A stretch of DNA of 9,185 nucleotides from an uncultured Clostridia bacterium (GCA_946623485.1 CAMORF010000072.1:1-9185); one strand, 5' to 3'; positions 1-7,328 are shown, numbered from the stretch's first letter. The notes: generated from the sequence alone by a model not told the origin. Program-made: numbers and translations.

Positions 1-3
1 CGC

Positions 4-40
4 TATTCCACTAAGGCTCGTAAACTCGCCAAGTGGAATA
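4..40. repeat. Inverted repeat / hairpin downstream of the operon (possible terminator or intergenic repeat)
   Basis: A perfect 9-bp inverted repeat, TATTCCACT at 4-12 and AGTGGAATA at 32-40, encloses a 19-nt loop with a further GGC/GCC pairing. It lies about 30 nt beyond the stop codon of the last operon gene, so it could end the minus-strand transcript. However, no T-run follows within the window, because the sequence ends three bases past the hairpin. Read on the plus strand, GGAATA (35-40) can instead pair with TGTTCC by using a G-U pair, giving an alternative hairpin. It may equally be a dispersed intergenic repeat of the host genome. Function is unproven. Confidence 0.45.
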
Positions 41-70
41 TGTGTGTTCCGCGCTCCCACAATCATAGTA

Positions 71-1030
71 TTATAATTCGCCCCAGAGTCCAAGCCACAC
101 CTCGAATCCGAACACATCACAGTTCCTGGTCTGCTTAACCTTCCTGGTCTTGGTGTACTCATAACGGTACCGGTCGGTTACTGTTCCGGACTGATCCCTG
201 GTAAACCACTCAACGCTCTTCGGCTTCCCTCCGGATATTGTCCACTTGTAAGTTGTGACATTCTTTGTAACAGCTCCATCATCATCCGTCACGGTACGTG
301 AATGCTTAACCCTGTACCCGGCATTGTTGTATTCGGTAACATCCTTAGTTCTTCCATCTTCACCGGTTCTGGATACAGACTTCAGATTACCGTTCTTATA
401 ATACTTGTATGAGTAATTATCCATCCAGCTTGTAGACAGCCTGCCATTTTTCAGAGTGTACACATCCGTGCTCCTGCTCAAAGAAGGCACAGTATCATCC
501 CTGTTCTGTGACCTGGACTTTGTCACTCTGGATCCATTTTTATTGTCCTTGTCCCACCTGTATGTAGTCTGTATGGTGGAAGAACTGGCAATCTGTCCGT
601 CTTTATCATAGTAGTAGCATACATATTTCTCTTTAACAGGTCTTTTCTTCTTAACCTTATATGTAGTCTTGATCGAATAGCTTTCGCTGGACTTTCCGTC
701 ATCTGAGGATGTATACTTCAACGATTCCTTCTTAAGGTTATCCCCCTTCCATGCATAAGTATATACAAGGGAGTCGGTAAACCTGCCGGCATCATCGACC
801 CAGGCAACACTGAGGGACCTGACTCTTCCCTGCTTATCAAAAACAGCTTTGAATGACTCGCCTGACGGTTCCCACGTGTTCGTTTCTTCATCCCATTTGT
901 ACTCTGTACCCGCGGTCGGCACATAGCTCTTGCCGGCCTTCTTCGCCTTCTTGGCGAAAGCGGTACCGGGAATCATGGCGACGATCAGCAATGTGAGCAT
1001 AATCATCATCAGTTTTCTTGTCTTTTTCAT
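71..1030 (-). CDS. Secreted repeat protein, distal paralog
   Basis: This is a 319-residue protein of unknown function with a clear signal peptide: Lys/Arg at residues 2-6, a hydrophobic core at about 7-22, and a likely cut after AFA at 26. The mature part is rich in Lys, Tyr, Ser and Thr. It has several short hairpin-like units around D-x-x-G or N-G turns, for example FDKQGRV, YYYDKDGQI, YTLKNGRL and YYKNGNLKS. They loosely resemble YD/RHS-type or MORN-like repeats, but I cannot place it in a family. Two Cys (138 and 304) are conserved in the paralog at 7921-8886 and could form a disulfide. The C-terminus (RNCDVFGFEVWLGLWGE) is nearly identical to that of the paralog. By eye the two proteins are about 60% identical. 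The start is supported by AAAGGAG at 1037-1043, and the gene begins 21 nt after the maturase stop, so it is likely cotranscribed. Possible roles are immunity, product binding or cell-surface anchoring; none is shown. Confidence 0.85.
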   Translation of the reverse strand: MKKTRKLMMIMLTLLIVAMIPGTAFAKKAKKAGKSYVPTAGTEYKWDEETNTWEPSGESFKAVFDKQGRVRSLSVAWVDDAGRFTDSLVYTYAWKGDNLKKESLKYTSSDDGKSSESYSIKTTYKVKKKRPVKEKYVCYYYDKDGQIASSSTIQTTYRWDKDNKNGSRVTKSRSQNRDDTVPSLSRSTDVYTLKNGRLSTSWMDNYSYKYYKNGNLKSVSRTGEDGRTKDVTEYNNAGYRVKHSRTVTDDDGAVTKNVTTYKWTISGGKPKSVEWFTRDQSGTVTDRYRYEYTKTRKVKQTRNCDVFGFEVWLGLWGEL

Positions 1031-1051
1031 ACTGCTCTCCTTTAATAAAGG

Positions 1052-2485
1052 TTATTTTCTTTGCCAGAAAGGGTCTTCCGCCAGCAGGCAATTGGCCTCC
1101 GGTCTGATCCTGCGCATCAGAGTGAGAACCCTTGCCGCGTAGCCTTCCCTGAACATCTTACAGCAGGCTTCATCCCTTCCCATCAGGCCGGTGCCGCCAT
1201 TGTGTTCCAGCGCGCTGGCCCGGCATCCGCCGAGGCAGTACGGCGCATATTCACAAGACTGGCATTCGGGATGCAGCGCCAGATAATCCGAGGCCCGGCG
1301 GTCAATGAACTCCATGTAAAATGAGTCCGTCAGACAGTCTGCAAGCCCTGTTTCCGTGATCAGCGGAAACTGCTCCTGAATGTCCATGCCGGAGAGCGAC
1401 ATGCAGGGCAACGCCCTGCCGTCAGCCGAGATATACATCACCATCCGGGCGTGGCCGCAGACGCAGGTTTTTTGCGGATCACATCTTCCCTTCGCCAGCG
1501 GAATATCAAAGCGGTCAGGCTTTCCCGGTGAAGCCGAAAAGAGACCTCCAAGCTGAATCGCAAGCGGCATCCCATCCTCATAGAAATGAGGAATATAATC
1601 CAGATACAGCTCGAACAGCTCCTCAATGGAGACCGTCTGCCCATAACCGTTCTTTTTCCACTCTCCCACATCGCCGACGGGATTTGTCTTCAGGCTCCTG
1701 CAGCCAAGCTCCACGAGGCGGTTCACAGTATCGCGTAGAAGATGTTTGTTTTTATCATGAATGCACATCTCCGCGCCGGTGGGGAAGCCATGCTCCAGGC
1801 AGAGCCGGAAGGCCCTCTCAACCGCCGCCTGAGCGCCGTCAATTCCGCGAAGCCAGTCGTGCCAGCCGGGAGCATCATAACTCATGTTGAACTCCGGGCG
1901 GATGCCGCGCTCCGCAAGCGATAAGAGCAGCTTTTCATTCACCAGCGCGCCGTTGGAGTAGATCTGCGTGATATGTATGTCACGCTCCAGCAGCGCGTCT
2001 ACTATATCCAGAAAGTCCCTGCGTACCAGACATTCACCGCCCGTCAGAGAGACATTCATCACACCGCAGCTCTCCAGCTGATCTATCAGGTCCATCACTG
2101 TCTCATGAGTCAGTTCGCCGTATTTTGCCTCCGGCGCGGACATATAGCAGTGCCTGCAGCGGTAATTACAGCGCCCGGTCACTGACCAGTGCGCTGTTTT
2201 GATATAACGGGATGGATATTTCCGGTATTCCTGTTTCGGATCAATCAAGCTGTCCGCACCGCACTTTTCGATCACGCCGTTTTGTTCAAGCTGCGGCATG
2301 AGATGACGGATACTGTCCGGAATCACGGGAAGATCACAGTTGATCTTCCCGCTGCACAGGCTCAGCGCGTCGAACTGCGGCTTGCTGAGAAATGTCACCC
2401 GGTTGTCATGAGCAGTGTCCACAAGCGCGTAGGGAAGCTTCTCCCAGCCCCTCAGACGGTATTGTGGCTTCAGCTTATAGTACAT
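1052..2485 (-). CDS. Radical SAM/SPASM RiPP maturase
   Basis: A 477-residue enzyme that probably installs the post-translational modification on the peptide encoded just upstream. Residues 1-90 look like a PqqD-like RiPP recognition element that binds the leader. The radical SAM core begins near residue 96: C106-x3-C110-x2-C113 binds the SAM [4Fe-4S] cluster, and GGE at 149-151 is the SAM-binding motif. The C-terminus is a full SPASM domain: C343-x12-G356-x4-C361, then C408-x2-C411-x5-C417-x3-C421, then C441/C442, the ligands for two auxiliary clusters. SPASM maturases of this kind make thioether, C-C or other radical-derived links; the exact reaction here cannot be read from the sequence. 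I chose ATG at 2485 because AAGGAG (2491-2496) precedes it by 5 nt. An in-frame ATG at 2506 overlaps the precursor stop but lacks a ribosome binding site. Gap to the precursor is 17 nt. Confidence 0.93.
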   Translation of the reverse strand: MYYKLKPQYRLRGWEKLPYALVDTAHDNRVTFLSKPQFDALSLCSGKINCDLPVIPDSIRHLMPQLEQNGVIEKCGADSLIDPKQEYRKYPSRYIKTAHWSVTGRCNYRCRHCYMSAPEAKYGELTHETVMDLIDQLESCGVMNVSLTGGECLVRRDFLDIVDALLERDIHITQIYSNGALVNEKLLLSLAERGIRPEFNMSYDAPGWHDWLRGIDGAQAAVERAFRLCLEHGFPTGAEMCIHDKNKHLLRDTVNRLVELGCRSLKTNPVGDVGEWKKNGYGQTVSIEELFELYLDYIPHFYEDGMPLAIQLGGLFSASPGKPDRFDIPLAKGRCDPQKTCVCGHARMVMYISADGRALPCMSLSGMDIQEQFPLITETGLADCLTDSFYMEFIDRRASDYLALHPECQSCEYAPYCLGGCRASALEHNGGTGLMGRDEACCKMFREGYAARVLTLMRRIRPEANCLLAEDPFWQRK

Positions 2486-2490
2486 GACTT

Positions 2491-2496
2491 CTCCTT
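2491..2496 (-). promoter_or_regulatory. Ribosome binding site deciding the maturase start
   Basis: AAGGAG on the minus strand, 5 nt before ATG at 2485. It lies inside the 17-nt gap between precursor and maturase. It favours 2485 over the upstream in-frame ATG at 2506, and it suggests the maturase is translated right behind the precursor. Confidence 0.75.
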
Positions 2497-2502
2497 CGGC
2501 TG

Positions 2503-2859
2503 TCATTCATCACGCGAAGCACCATAACCACCAACCGGGCATTGGCACCGGCTTCCATAATACGTTGTTTCGCCCCAGCCGCCGACCACACAGGCACAGG
2601 CTTCGTCTTTATAACCGGGCGTACCGCCTCCGGCGATCGCGCAGGCGCATACGCCGCCGCCTGCTACGGCGTCCGCCTCGTCCAGGCTGACCTCTCCCTC
2701 GTCATCCTCATTCATGAGGTCTTCGTAAGTGAGGGTAACACCCTTCTCGGCGGCAAGAGCTATGAACTCGTCCTTGTCTGTGATCTTGTTCATCTTCTCC
2801 TGATACTCCGCGCTCTCCTTCGATGCAAGCTCCAGGAATTTCTTCATGTTTTCGCTCAT
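2503..2859 (-). CDS. Nif11-leader RiPP precursor with three CxC core repeats
   Basis: A 118-residue precursor. Residues 1-68 are an acidic helical leader of the Nif11-like type (FLELASK, DEFIALAAEKG, TYEDL, SLDEADAVAGG), ending in the double-glycine site G67-G68 used by C39 peptidases. The core (69-118) contains exactly six Cys in three CxC pairs: C71/C73, C88/C90 and C105/C107, each pair 17 residues from the next. The shared unit is C-x-C-x-(I/V)-(A/G)-G-x-G, seen as CACAIAGGG, CACVVGGWG and CQCPVGGYG. The product probably carries modifications made by the adjacent radical SAM/SPASM enzyme and leaves through the PCAT exporter. The start at 2859 is set by AAGGAG (2868-2873) 8 nt upstream; the in-frame ATG at 2877 lies just upstream of this site and would add six residues with no good site of its own. 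The gene follows an AT-rich 115-nt spacer, unlike the 15-28 nt gaps elsewhere. The leader family is recognised confidently; product class and activity are unknown. Confidence 0.92.
   Translation of the reverse strand: MSENMKKFLELASKESAEYQEKMNKITDKDEFIALAAEKGVTLTYEDLMNEDDEGEVSLDEADAVAGGGVCACAIAGGGTPGYKDEACACVVGGWGETTYYGSRCQCPVGGYGASRDE
2506..2649 (-). repeat. Three tandem CxCxxGGxG units in the precursor core
   Basis: Three consecutive 51-nt coding units start at Cys codons at 2649, 2598 and 2547; the last is cut short by the C-terminus (14 residues rather than 17). Protein identity is limited to the CxC, small residue and GG/G positions. The codons for these differ (TGC/TGT, GGA/GGC/GGT), so the repeat is diverged at DNA level and appears maintained by selection on the peptide rather than by recent duplication. 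Confidence 0.85.
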
Positions 2860-2974
2860 TGTTTTTTCTCCTTCCATTTTTATAAATCTAAGATGTTCCT
2901 GACATCCGTTTTCACAAAACCGCTATTTACAGCAAATGGCATAGCTGTTATTACTCATCCGGGTTCGCAGATCT
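2860..2974 (-). promoter_or_regulatory. AT-rich leader region before the precursor gene, with small dyads
   Basis: This is the only sizeable gap inside the operon (115 nt). Read on the minus strand it holds two perfect 5-bp dyads: GATGT-CAGGA-ACATC (2892-2906) and GTTTT-GTG-AAAAC. ACAGC/GCTGT and GCTAT/ATAGC pairings that exclude each other also occur. A TATAAA-like stretch lies close to the ribosome binding site. I find no convincing -35/-10 pair at 17-nt spacing and no T-run terminator. It may host an internal promoter, or RNA structure that raises precursor mRNA level relative to the transport genes; this is inference. Confidence 0.35.
2868..2873 (-). promoter_or_regulatory. Ribosome binding site deciding the precursor start
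   Basis: AAGGAG on the minus strand, 8 nt before ATG at 2859. It lies between that ATG and the upstream in-frame ATG at 2877, so it can only serve the downstream start and gives a 118-residue precursor. Confidence 0.8.
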
Positions 2975-5149
2975 TCAGCTCTCCGGCATCTGACGCGCCG
3001 CCAGGGCGGCAAAGAACCCTTTTTTCTCCAGCAGTTCTTCATAGCTGCCGTCCTCGATGATCCTGCCCTTATCCAACACGATGATCCGGTCGCAGTTGCG
3101 GATCGTGCTCAGCCTGTGAGCTACTACGATTCGAGTGCACTTCATCTGATCCAGCGCCGCGCTGACTTTTGCCTGCGTCACGTTGTCCAGCGCACTTGTT
3201 GCCTCGTCAAAGATCAGTATATTGGGCTTCGGGCAGACAGCCCGAGCGATCAGGATCCTCTGCCGCTGGCCTCCGGAGATTCCTCCGCCGCTGAGATCGG
3301 TATGCATTCCCATGGGCATCGCGCGGATATCGTCCGCGATCTGCGCCGTCTCAGCCGCTTCCCATGCTGCCTCCAGCGACTTATCGGAGGATGTGATCAC
3401 GATATTGCCGAAGACGGAGCTCTGGAAGAGCTTACCGTCCTGCAGCACCGTTCCGATCCTGCGGCGCAGCGAGCGTATATCCACACGGCTGATATCCTTT
3501 CCGTCGTAGAAAACAGAGCCTGCCTGGGGTGTCTCAAAGCCCAGAAGAAGGCGCAGCAGCGTGCTCTTGCCGCAGCCGGTGGTCCCGACGACGGCGACAT
3601 AGGAGCCGGGGGCAATGGAGAGATCAAGGCCATCAAGCACCCACGGCCCTTCTTCCGTGTAGCGGAACGAAAGATTGGTCACATCGATCCGCCCCGTCAG
3701 TTCATGTATGGCCTCACGCTCCCCGGTAATCTCCGGCTCGGTTTCAAGCAGAGGGCGGGCCAGCTCCAGCGAGGGACCCACGCCGGCAAGCTTCCCCGCG
3801 AGGGAAGCGAAGCTCATGATCGCGGAAGCCGTCATGCCGTAAGCGGCGTTGAATGCCATGTATTCGCTGAGCGTCAGCCTGGACGCCCCCGCGGAATAGA
3901 TGATGATCGAGCCAAGGATGGATGTCACAGGCATCAGCGCGCTCAGGACGATCATGTAGAAGGGCGGCGCAAACTGTTCCCTGGCTTTCTTCTGGTAGCT
4001 GTCAGACCACCGGTGAAATGCACGGCTTTCCGCACCGGCCAGCTTGATCTTCTGAATCCCGGAGAACAGTGCGAACACTGTCCCGGACAGCTGCGCGCCT
4101 GCCTTGACAAGCCTGTTCTGCAGCGCTCTCTGCGACAGCACCAGGGCGATGCTCACTGCAAACTGAATTGAAATCGCCGCCATGGCGGGCCACACCATGC
4201 CCGGTGCCAGATTCGTGATCTGGAAGATGTAGATCAGGGAAAAGACAGTTGTCATCCCGCCGTTCAGCAATACGCCCATCAGCGTTGTTCCGACATTCTG
4301 CACAGAGGAAACGCGGCTTGCCATATCACCCGTGCCGTAGTTCTTGAAGAAATCGGCGGGAAGGGACAGCATCCTCGCAAAGGAAGCCGCCGACAGGCCG
4401 AAAGTGACCTTCTGAGTGATCCGTGCGTTGTAGACCGACTGAAAGATATTCAGCAGATAGATGCCGACGGCCATGGAGATCAGCAGCACAGCCGTGGACA
4501 TAAGGCGCAGCTGACTGGCCGCAGGAATCACGGAGGAAAACAGCAGCTGAGTAACCTTCGGCGTGATCATACCCGCCAGGGTCACCAGCAGCGTGCCGAG
4601 GATCACAACCGCCCAGTCTGCCGGCGCCGGGCAGCTCATGGCATATCGCAAAACATCCGAAGCTTTGAGTTTCCGTCCGGGAAACGGGCGGTAGAAGCAC
4701 AACGCTTCACTTTCCAGTTCAGAGACATTTTTGGCGTTGATCCTGATCTTCCGATTGTTCGCACGATCCTGATAATAGTACCGGCCCAGCCTGTCCTGCA
4801 TCAGGTTCACAACCGCGCCGTCCGTTTTTTTCCGGACAAGCACCGGTCCTGCCATATGCCGCCACCAATCCCCGTCCAGGGTAACGCGCCGCCGCATGAC
4901 TCCTCTGGATTCCAGCAGATAGTTCAGCTTTTCATCGATGCCGGTCAGTTCTGATGACAACTCCTTATCCGGAAGATCGTAGAAACGGCAAAGATCATAG
5001 AGCGCAGCGTCTTCCTCCGCGTTCAGCTTCATGCCGCTGTCATACCCTTTTTCACGGTTTACCGTCCCGGTCAGGGACCGCACCGCATGATGCAGGTGGA
5101 GCCTGTCATGTTCTTTTCTTTCTCTGACCTGCCGGTCAAAATCTGACAT
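2975..5149 (-). CDS. NHLP-type ABC exporter, permease-ATPase without C39 peptidase
   Basis: A 724-residue half-transporter, the companion ABC protein of NHLP peptide export loci. Residues 1-165 form a soluble N-terminal extension with no Cys-His-Asp peptidase signature. A transmembrane domain covers about 175-415 (hydrophobic stretches near 178-196, 218-236, 296-310, 320-338 and 396-418). The ATPase domain is complete: Walker A GTTGCGKST at 522-530 (K528), Q570, signature ISGGQ at 624-628, Walker B ILIFDE ending at E649, and switch His H678. It thus appears able to hydrolyse ATP by itself. It begins 15 nt after the PCAT stop with a GGAG/GGGGG-rich ribosome binding site, consistent with cotranslation and with a joint role in peptide export. 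Whether it pairs with the PCAT as a heterodimer or works alone as a homodimer is not evident from sequence. Confidence 0.92.
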   Translation of the reverse strand: MSDFDRQVRERKEHDRLHLHHAVRSLTGTVNREKGYDSGMKLNAEEDAALYDLCRFYDLPDKELSSELTGIDEKLNYLLESRGVMRRRVTLDGDWWRHMAGPVLVRKKTDGAVVNLMQDRLGRYYYQDRANNRKIRINAKNVSELESEALCFYRPFPGRKLKASDVLRYAMSCPAPADWAVVILGTLLVTLAGMITPKVTQLLFSSVIPAASQLRLMSTAVLLISMAVGIYLLNIFQSVYNARITQKVTFGLSAASFARMLSLPADFFKNYGTGDMASRVSSVQNVGTTLMGVLLNGGMTTVFSLIYIFQITNLAPGMVWPAMAAISIQFAVSIALVLSQRALQNRLVKAGAQLSGTVFALFSGIQKIKLAGAESRAFHRWSDSYQKKAREQFAPPFYMIVLSALMPVTSILGSIIIYSAGASRLTLSEYMAFNAAYGMTASAIMSFASLAGKLAGVGPSLELARPLLETEPEITGEREAIHELTGRIDVTNLSFRYTEEGPWVLDGLDLSIAPGSYVAVVGTTGCGKSTLLRLLLGFETPQAGSVFYDGKDISRVDIRSLRRRIGTVLQDGKLFQSSVFGNIVITSSDKSLEAAWEAAETAQIADDIRAMPMGMHTDLSGGGISGGQRQRILIARAVCPKPNILIFDEATSALDNVTQAKVSAALDQMKCTRIVVAHRLSTIRNCDRIIVLDKGRIIEDGSYEELLEKKGFFAALAARQMPES

Positions 5150-5164
5150 GTTCTCCGCCCCCTT

Positions 5165-7312
5165 TCATTCGGTCGTGACGAGTGTACGGTAGAGTCCTTC
5201 CTCAGCGTACAGCTCGTCATGCGTTCCCTGCTGAACCACCCGTCCGCGGTCCATGACAAGAATCAGGTCGCTGTCGCGGATCGTTGACAGCCTGTGGGCA
5301 ATGACAATACTTGTGATTCCCCTCTCTTCCAGCGCATTCGTCAGTTCATATTCCGTCTTCGCGTCCAGGGCACTGGTAGCCTCATCAAAAATAGCGATGG
5401 TCGGCTCTCCGGCCAGCACCCGGGCGATCTCCATGCGCTGACGCTGGCCGCCGGAGAAGTCCCTTGCGCCTTCCCGCATCCGGTAATCATAACCTCTCGG
5501 ACGCTTCATGATATCCTCATGAATCTGCGCGTCCCTTGCCGCCGCAATCGCCGTAGCGTTGGGGATCGTATCGTCCCAGAGCTTGATATTATCGTAGATG
5601 CTGTCGGCAAACAGGTAGCTGTCCTGATCCACCACCATCAGCGAGCCGCAGAAAACCTCTTTGGGAATGTCCAGTCTCTTCTTTCCGTCGTAGAGGATCT
5701 CTCCTGCCCAGGGTTCATATAGTCCCGAGATCAGCTTTGCAATGGTGGACTTTCCGCAGCCGGACATCCCTATGATAGCAATCTTATCTCCGGGATGGAT
5801 GGTGAGGGAGAAATCATTCAGCAGCGGCTTGTCCAGCGGGGAATAGCCAAATGTCACGTTCCTGATCTCAATCTTCCCGGAAAGCTTTTCGTATCTTACG
5901 CCATCCGACATCTCCACCCTGCTCTGCGGCTGCTCCGGGTATTTCATCACGTCGCTGATGCGTTCCATACTGCTGCGCATCTGGGCAATTGACGAAATCG
6001 CACCTATCAGCGCACTGGCAGGCTGCATGAACTGGCGCAGCACACCCTGGAAGGCGGTGAGCATACCGGCAGTAAAGTGACCGTCCATAATCAGTTTCGC
6101 GCCAACCAGCAGCACAGCGGCATCTGACAGGCTCTGGATGAGAGCGGCCGCGCCCATCAGCCAGCGGGTGTTTTTCTCCTGCTCCGTCTGCGCGCGCTGG
6201 GCGGAAGCGGAATAACCCGCCCAGCTCTCAAAGTAGCTGTTTTCAGCGCCGGATACCTTGATGGTCTCAACCATGTCGATACCGGTATAGGTTGCGCTGT
6301 TGACCATGGAAAGATCCCGCATCTGACGCCGCTGGCTCTCCACCACATAGCGGGAAATGAAAAAACCGGAGAGAGCCGTCAGTGCTATTGCTCCGATGCC
6401 GATCAGGGAGAGAACCACGCTGTACCGGACCATAATGATAAGGTACAGCACCAGCAGGATGACCTCGCCCAGAAGCGGCGCAAGCTGGCTGACCAGCGTG
6501 CCTGCGACGGAATCGTTCAGGTCCTGCCTTACGGCCAGGTCTCCCGGCCGGCGCATCGAAAAGAAACGCATGGGAAGGTGCAGAATGTGCCAGAGGAAAG
6601 ATGTGTTGGAAGATACCGACAGCTTCCCAAGCATGCGGTAGTTGTTGATGGAATGGAACAGGCCTGCCGCCAGGGCAAAGGCCGCTGTCAGAACCATCGC
6701 CCATAGCAGTGGAGCCAGCAGGTTCGATGCCCCGCCGGATATAATGTCATCTGTGAATACGCGGGAGAACGCAGGAGTCAGCAGTGTTGCCGCGCTGGCG
6801 AGCACACTCGTCAGCATGAGCATGGCAATGACGGCCCTGCTGCCGTGAAGCCGGTCCATGGCGAACTTCCAGACGGAATCCGGCCTGCCGCCGGCAGCAA
6901 AGCTTTCAGCCGGTTTCAGGCAGAGGACAACGCCGGTGTAAGACGCGTCAAATTCCTCCATGCTGACCCTGACCCGGCCCCGGGAGGGATCGTTCAGGAG
7001 GGCGCATTTCTTATCAAACCCCTGCAGCACCACGAAGTGATTGTAATTCCAGTGGATGATCGCCGGAAACTCCACCTTCTCCCGCAGGGACGCGATGCCG
7101 TATTTGTAGATATGCACTTCCATCCCGTGCCTGATCGCGGCCTTGGCGATATAGGAGAGCCTGGCGCCGTCCCTGGATATGCCGCAGTCCTCCCGCACCT
7201 GCTCCAGCGGCAGGCGCAGGCCGTAATACGCCAGCACCATCGCCAGGGACGCCGCGCCGCACTCCGTGGCCTCCATCTGCATGATTACGGGGATGTTCTT
7301 ACACTTTTTCAT
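5165..7312 (-). CDS. C39 peptidase-containing ABC exporter (PCAT) for the peptide
   Basis: A 715-residue bacteriocin-type exporter that cuts double-glycine leaders and pumps the product out across the cytoplasmic membrane. The N-terminal C39 domain shows Q12 (oxyanion), C18 in ATECGAASLAM, H92 in NHFVV and D108 in NDPS, giving the full Cys-His-Asp triad with family spacing. A six-helix transmembrane domain lies roughly at 158-440. The ATPase domain has Walker A GMSGCGKST at 515-523 (K521), Q563, signature FSGGQ at 619-623, Walker B AIFDE ending at E644, and H673. All key residues are present, so the protein should be active. Its natural substrate is most likely the precursor at 2503-2859, whose AVAGG motif fits the cut site. 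The start follows a GGGGT ribosome binding site and lies 16 nt beyond the adaptor stop. This matches NHLP bacteriocin export peptidase/permease/ATPase proteins in length and order. Confidence 0.95.
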   Translation of the reverse strand: MKKCKNIPVIMQMEATECGAASLAMVLAYYGLRLPLEQVREDCGISRDGARLSYIAKAAIRHGMEVHIYKYGIASLREKVEFPAIIHWNYNHFVVLQGFDKKCALLNDPSRGRVRVSMEEFDASYTGVVLCLKPAESFAAGGRPDSVWKFAMDRLHGSRAVIAMLMLTSVLASAATLLTPAFSRVFTDDIISGGASNLLAPLLWAMVLTAAFALAAGLFHSINNYRMLGKLSVSSNTSFLWHILHLPMRFFSMRRPGDLAVRQDLNDSVAGTLVSQLAPLLGEVILLVLYLIIMVRYSVVLSLIGIGAIALTALSGFFISRYVVESQRRQMRDLSMVNSATYTGIDMVETIKVSGAENSYFESWAGYSASAQRAQTEQEKNTRWLMGAAALIQSLSDAAVLLVGAKLIMDGHFTAGMLTAFQGVLRQFMQPASALIGAISSIAQMRSSMERISDVMKYPEQPQSRVEMSDGVRYEKLSGKIEIRNVTFGYSPLDKPLLNDFSLTIHPGDKIAIIGMSGCGKSTIAKLISGLYEPWAGEILYDGKKRLDIPKEVFCGSLMVVDQDSYLFADSIYDNIKLWDDTIPNATAIAAARDAQIHEDIMKRPRGYDYRMREGARDFSGGQRQRMEIARVLAGEPTIAIFDEATSALDAKTEYELTNALEERGITSIVIAHRLSTIRDSDLILVMDRGRVVQQGTHDELYAEEGLYRTLVTTE

Positions 7313-7328
7313 GCTTATTTACCCCGCT

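Noticed and set aside
2486..2506. Maturase start at ATG 2506 overlapping the precursor stop
   Set aside because: There is no ribosome binding site in front of it, while AAGGAG sits 5 nt ahead of ATG at 2485. Translational coupling at the overlap cannot be fully excluded.
2506..2655. Core repeats considered as a metallothionein-like or ferredoxin-like protein
   Set aside because: The Nif11-like leader, GG cut site and adjacent SPASM enzyme and PCAT exporter make a modified, secreted peptide far more likely, although metal binding by the product stays possible.
2860..2877. Precursor start at ATG 2877
   Set aside because: The only good ribosome binding site lies downstream of it and serves ATG at 2859.
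2923..2958. Eleven-codon frame (MSNNSYAICCK) in the spacer before the precursor, considered as a leader peptide or tiny second precursor
   Set aside because: No ribosome binding site, no leader motif, and a length expected by chance.
3116..4171. Long plus-strand open frame (351 codons) inside the second ABC gene
   Set aside because: It lies wholly antisense to an ABC ATPase gene with all motifs in place; its His/Arg/Gly-rich translation shows no domain and fits a shadow frame of a GC-rich gene.
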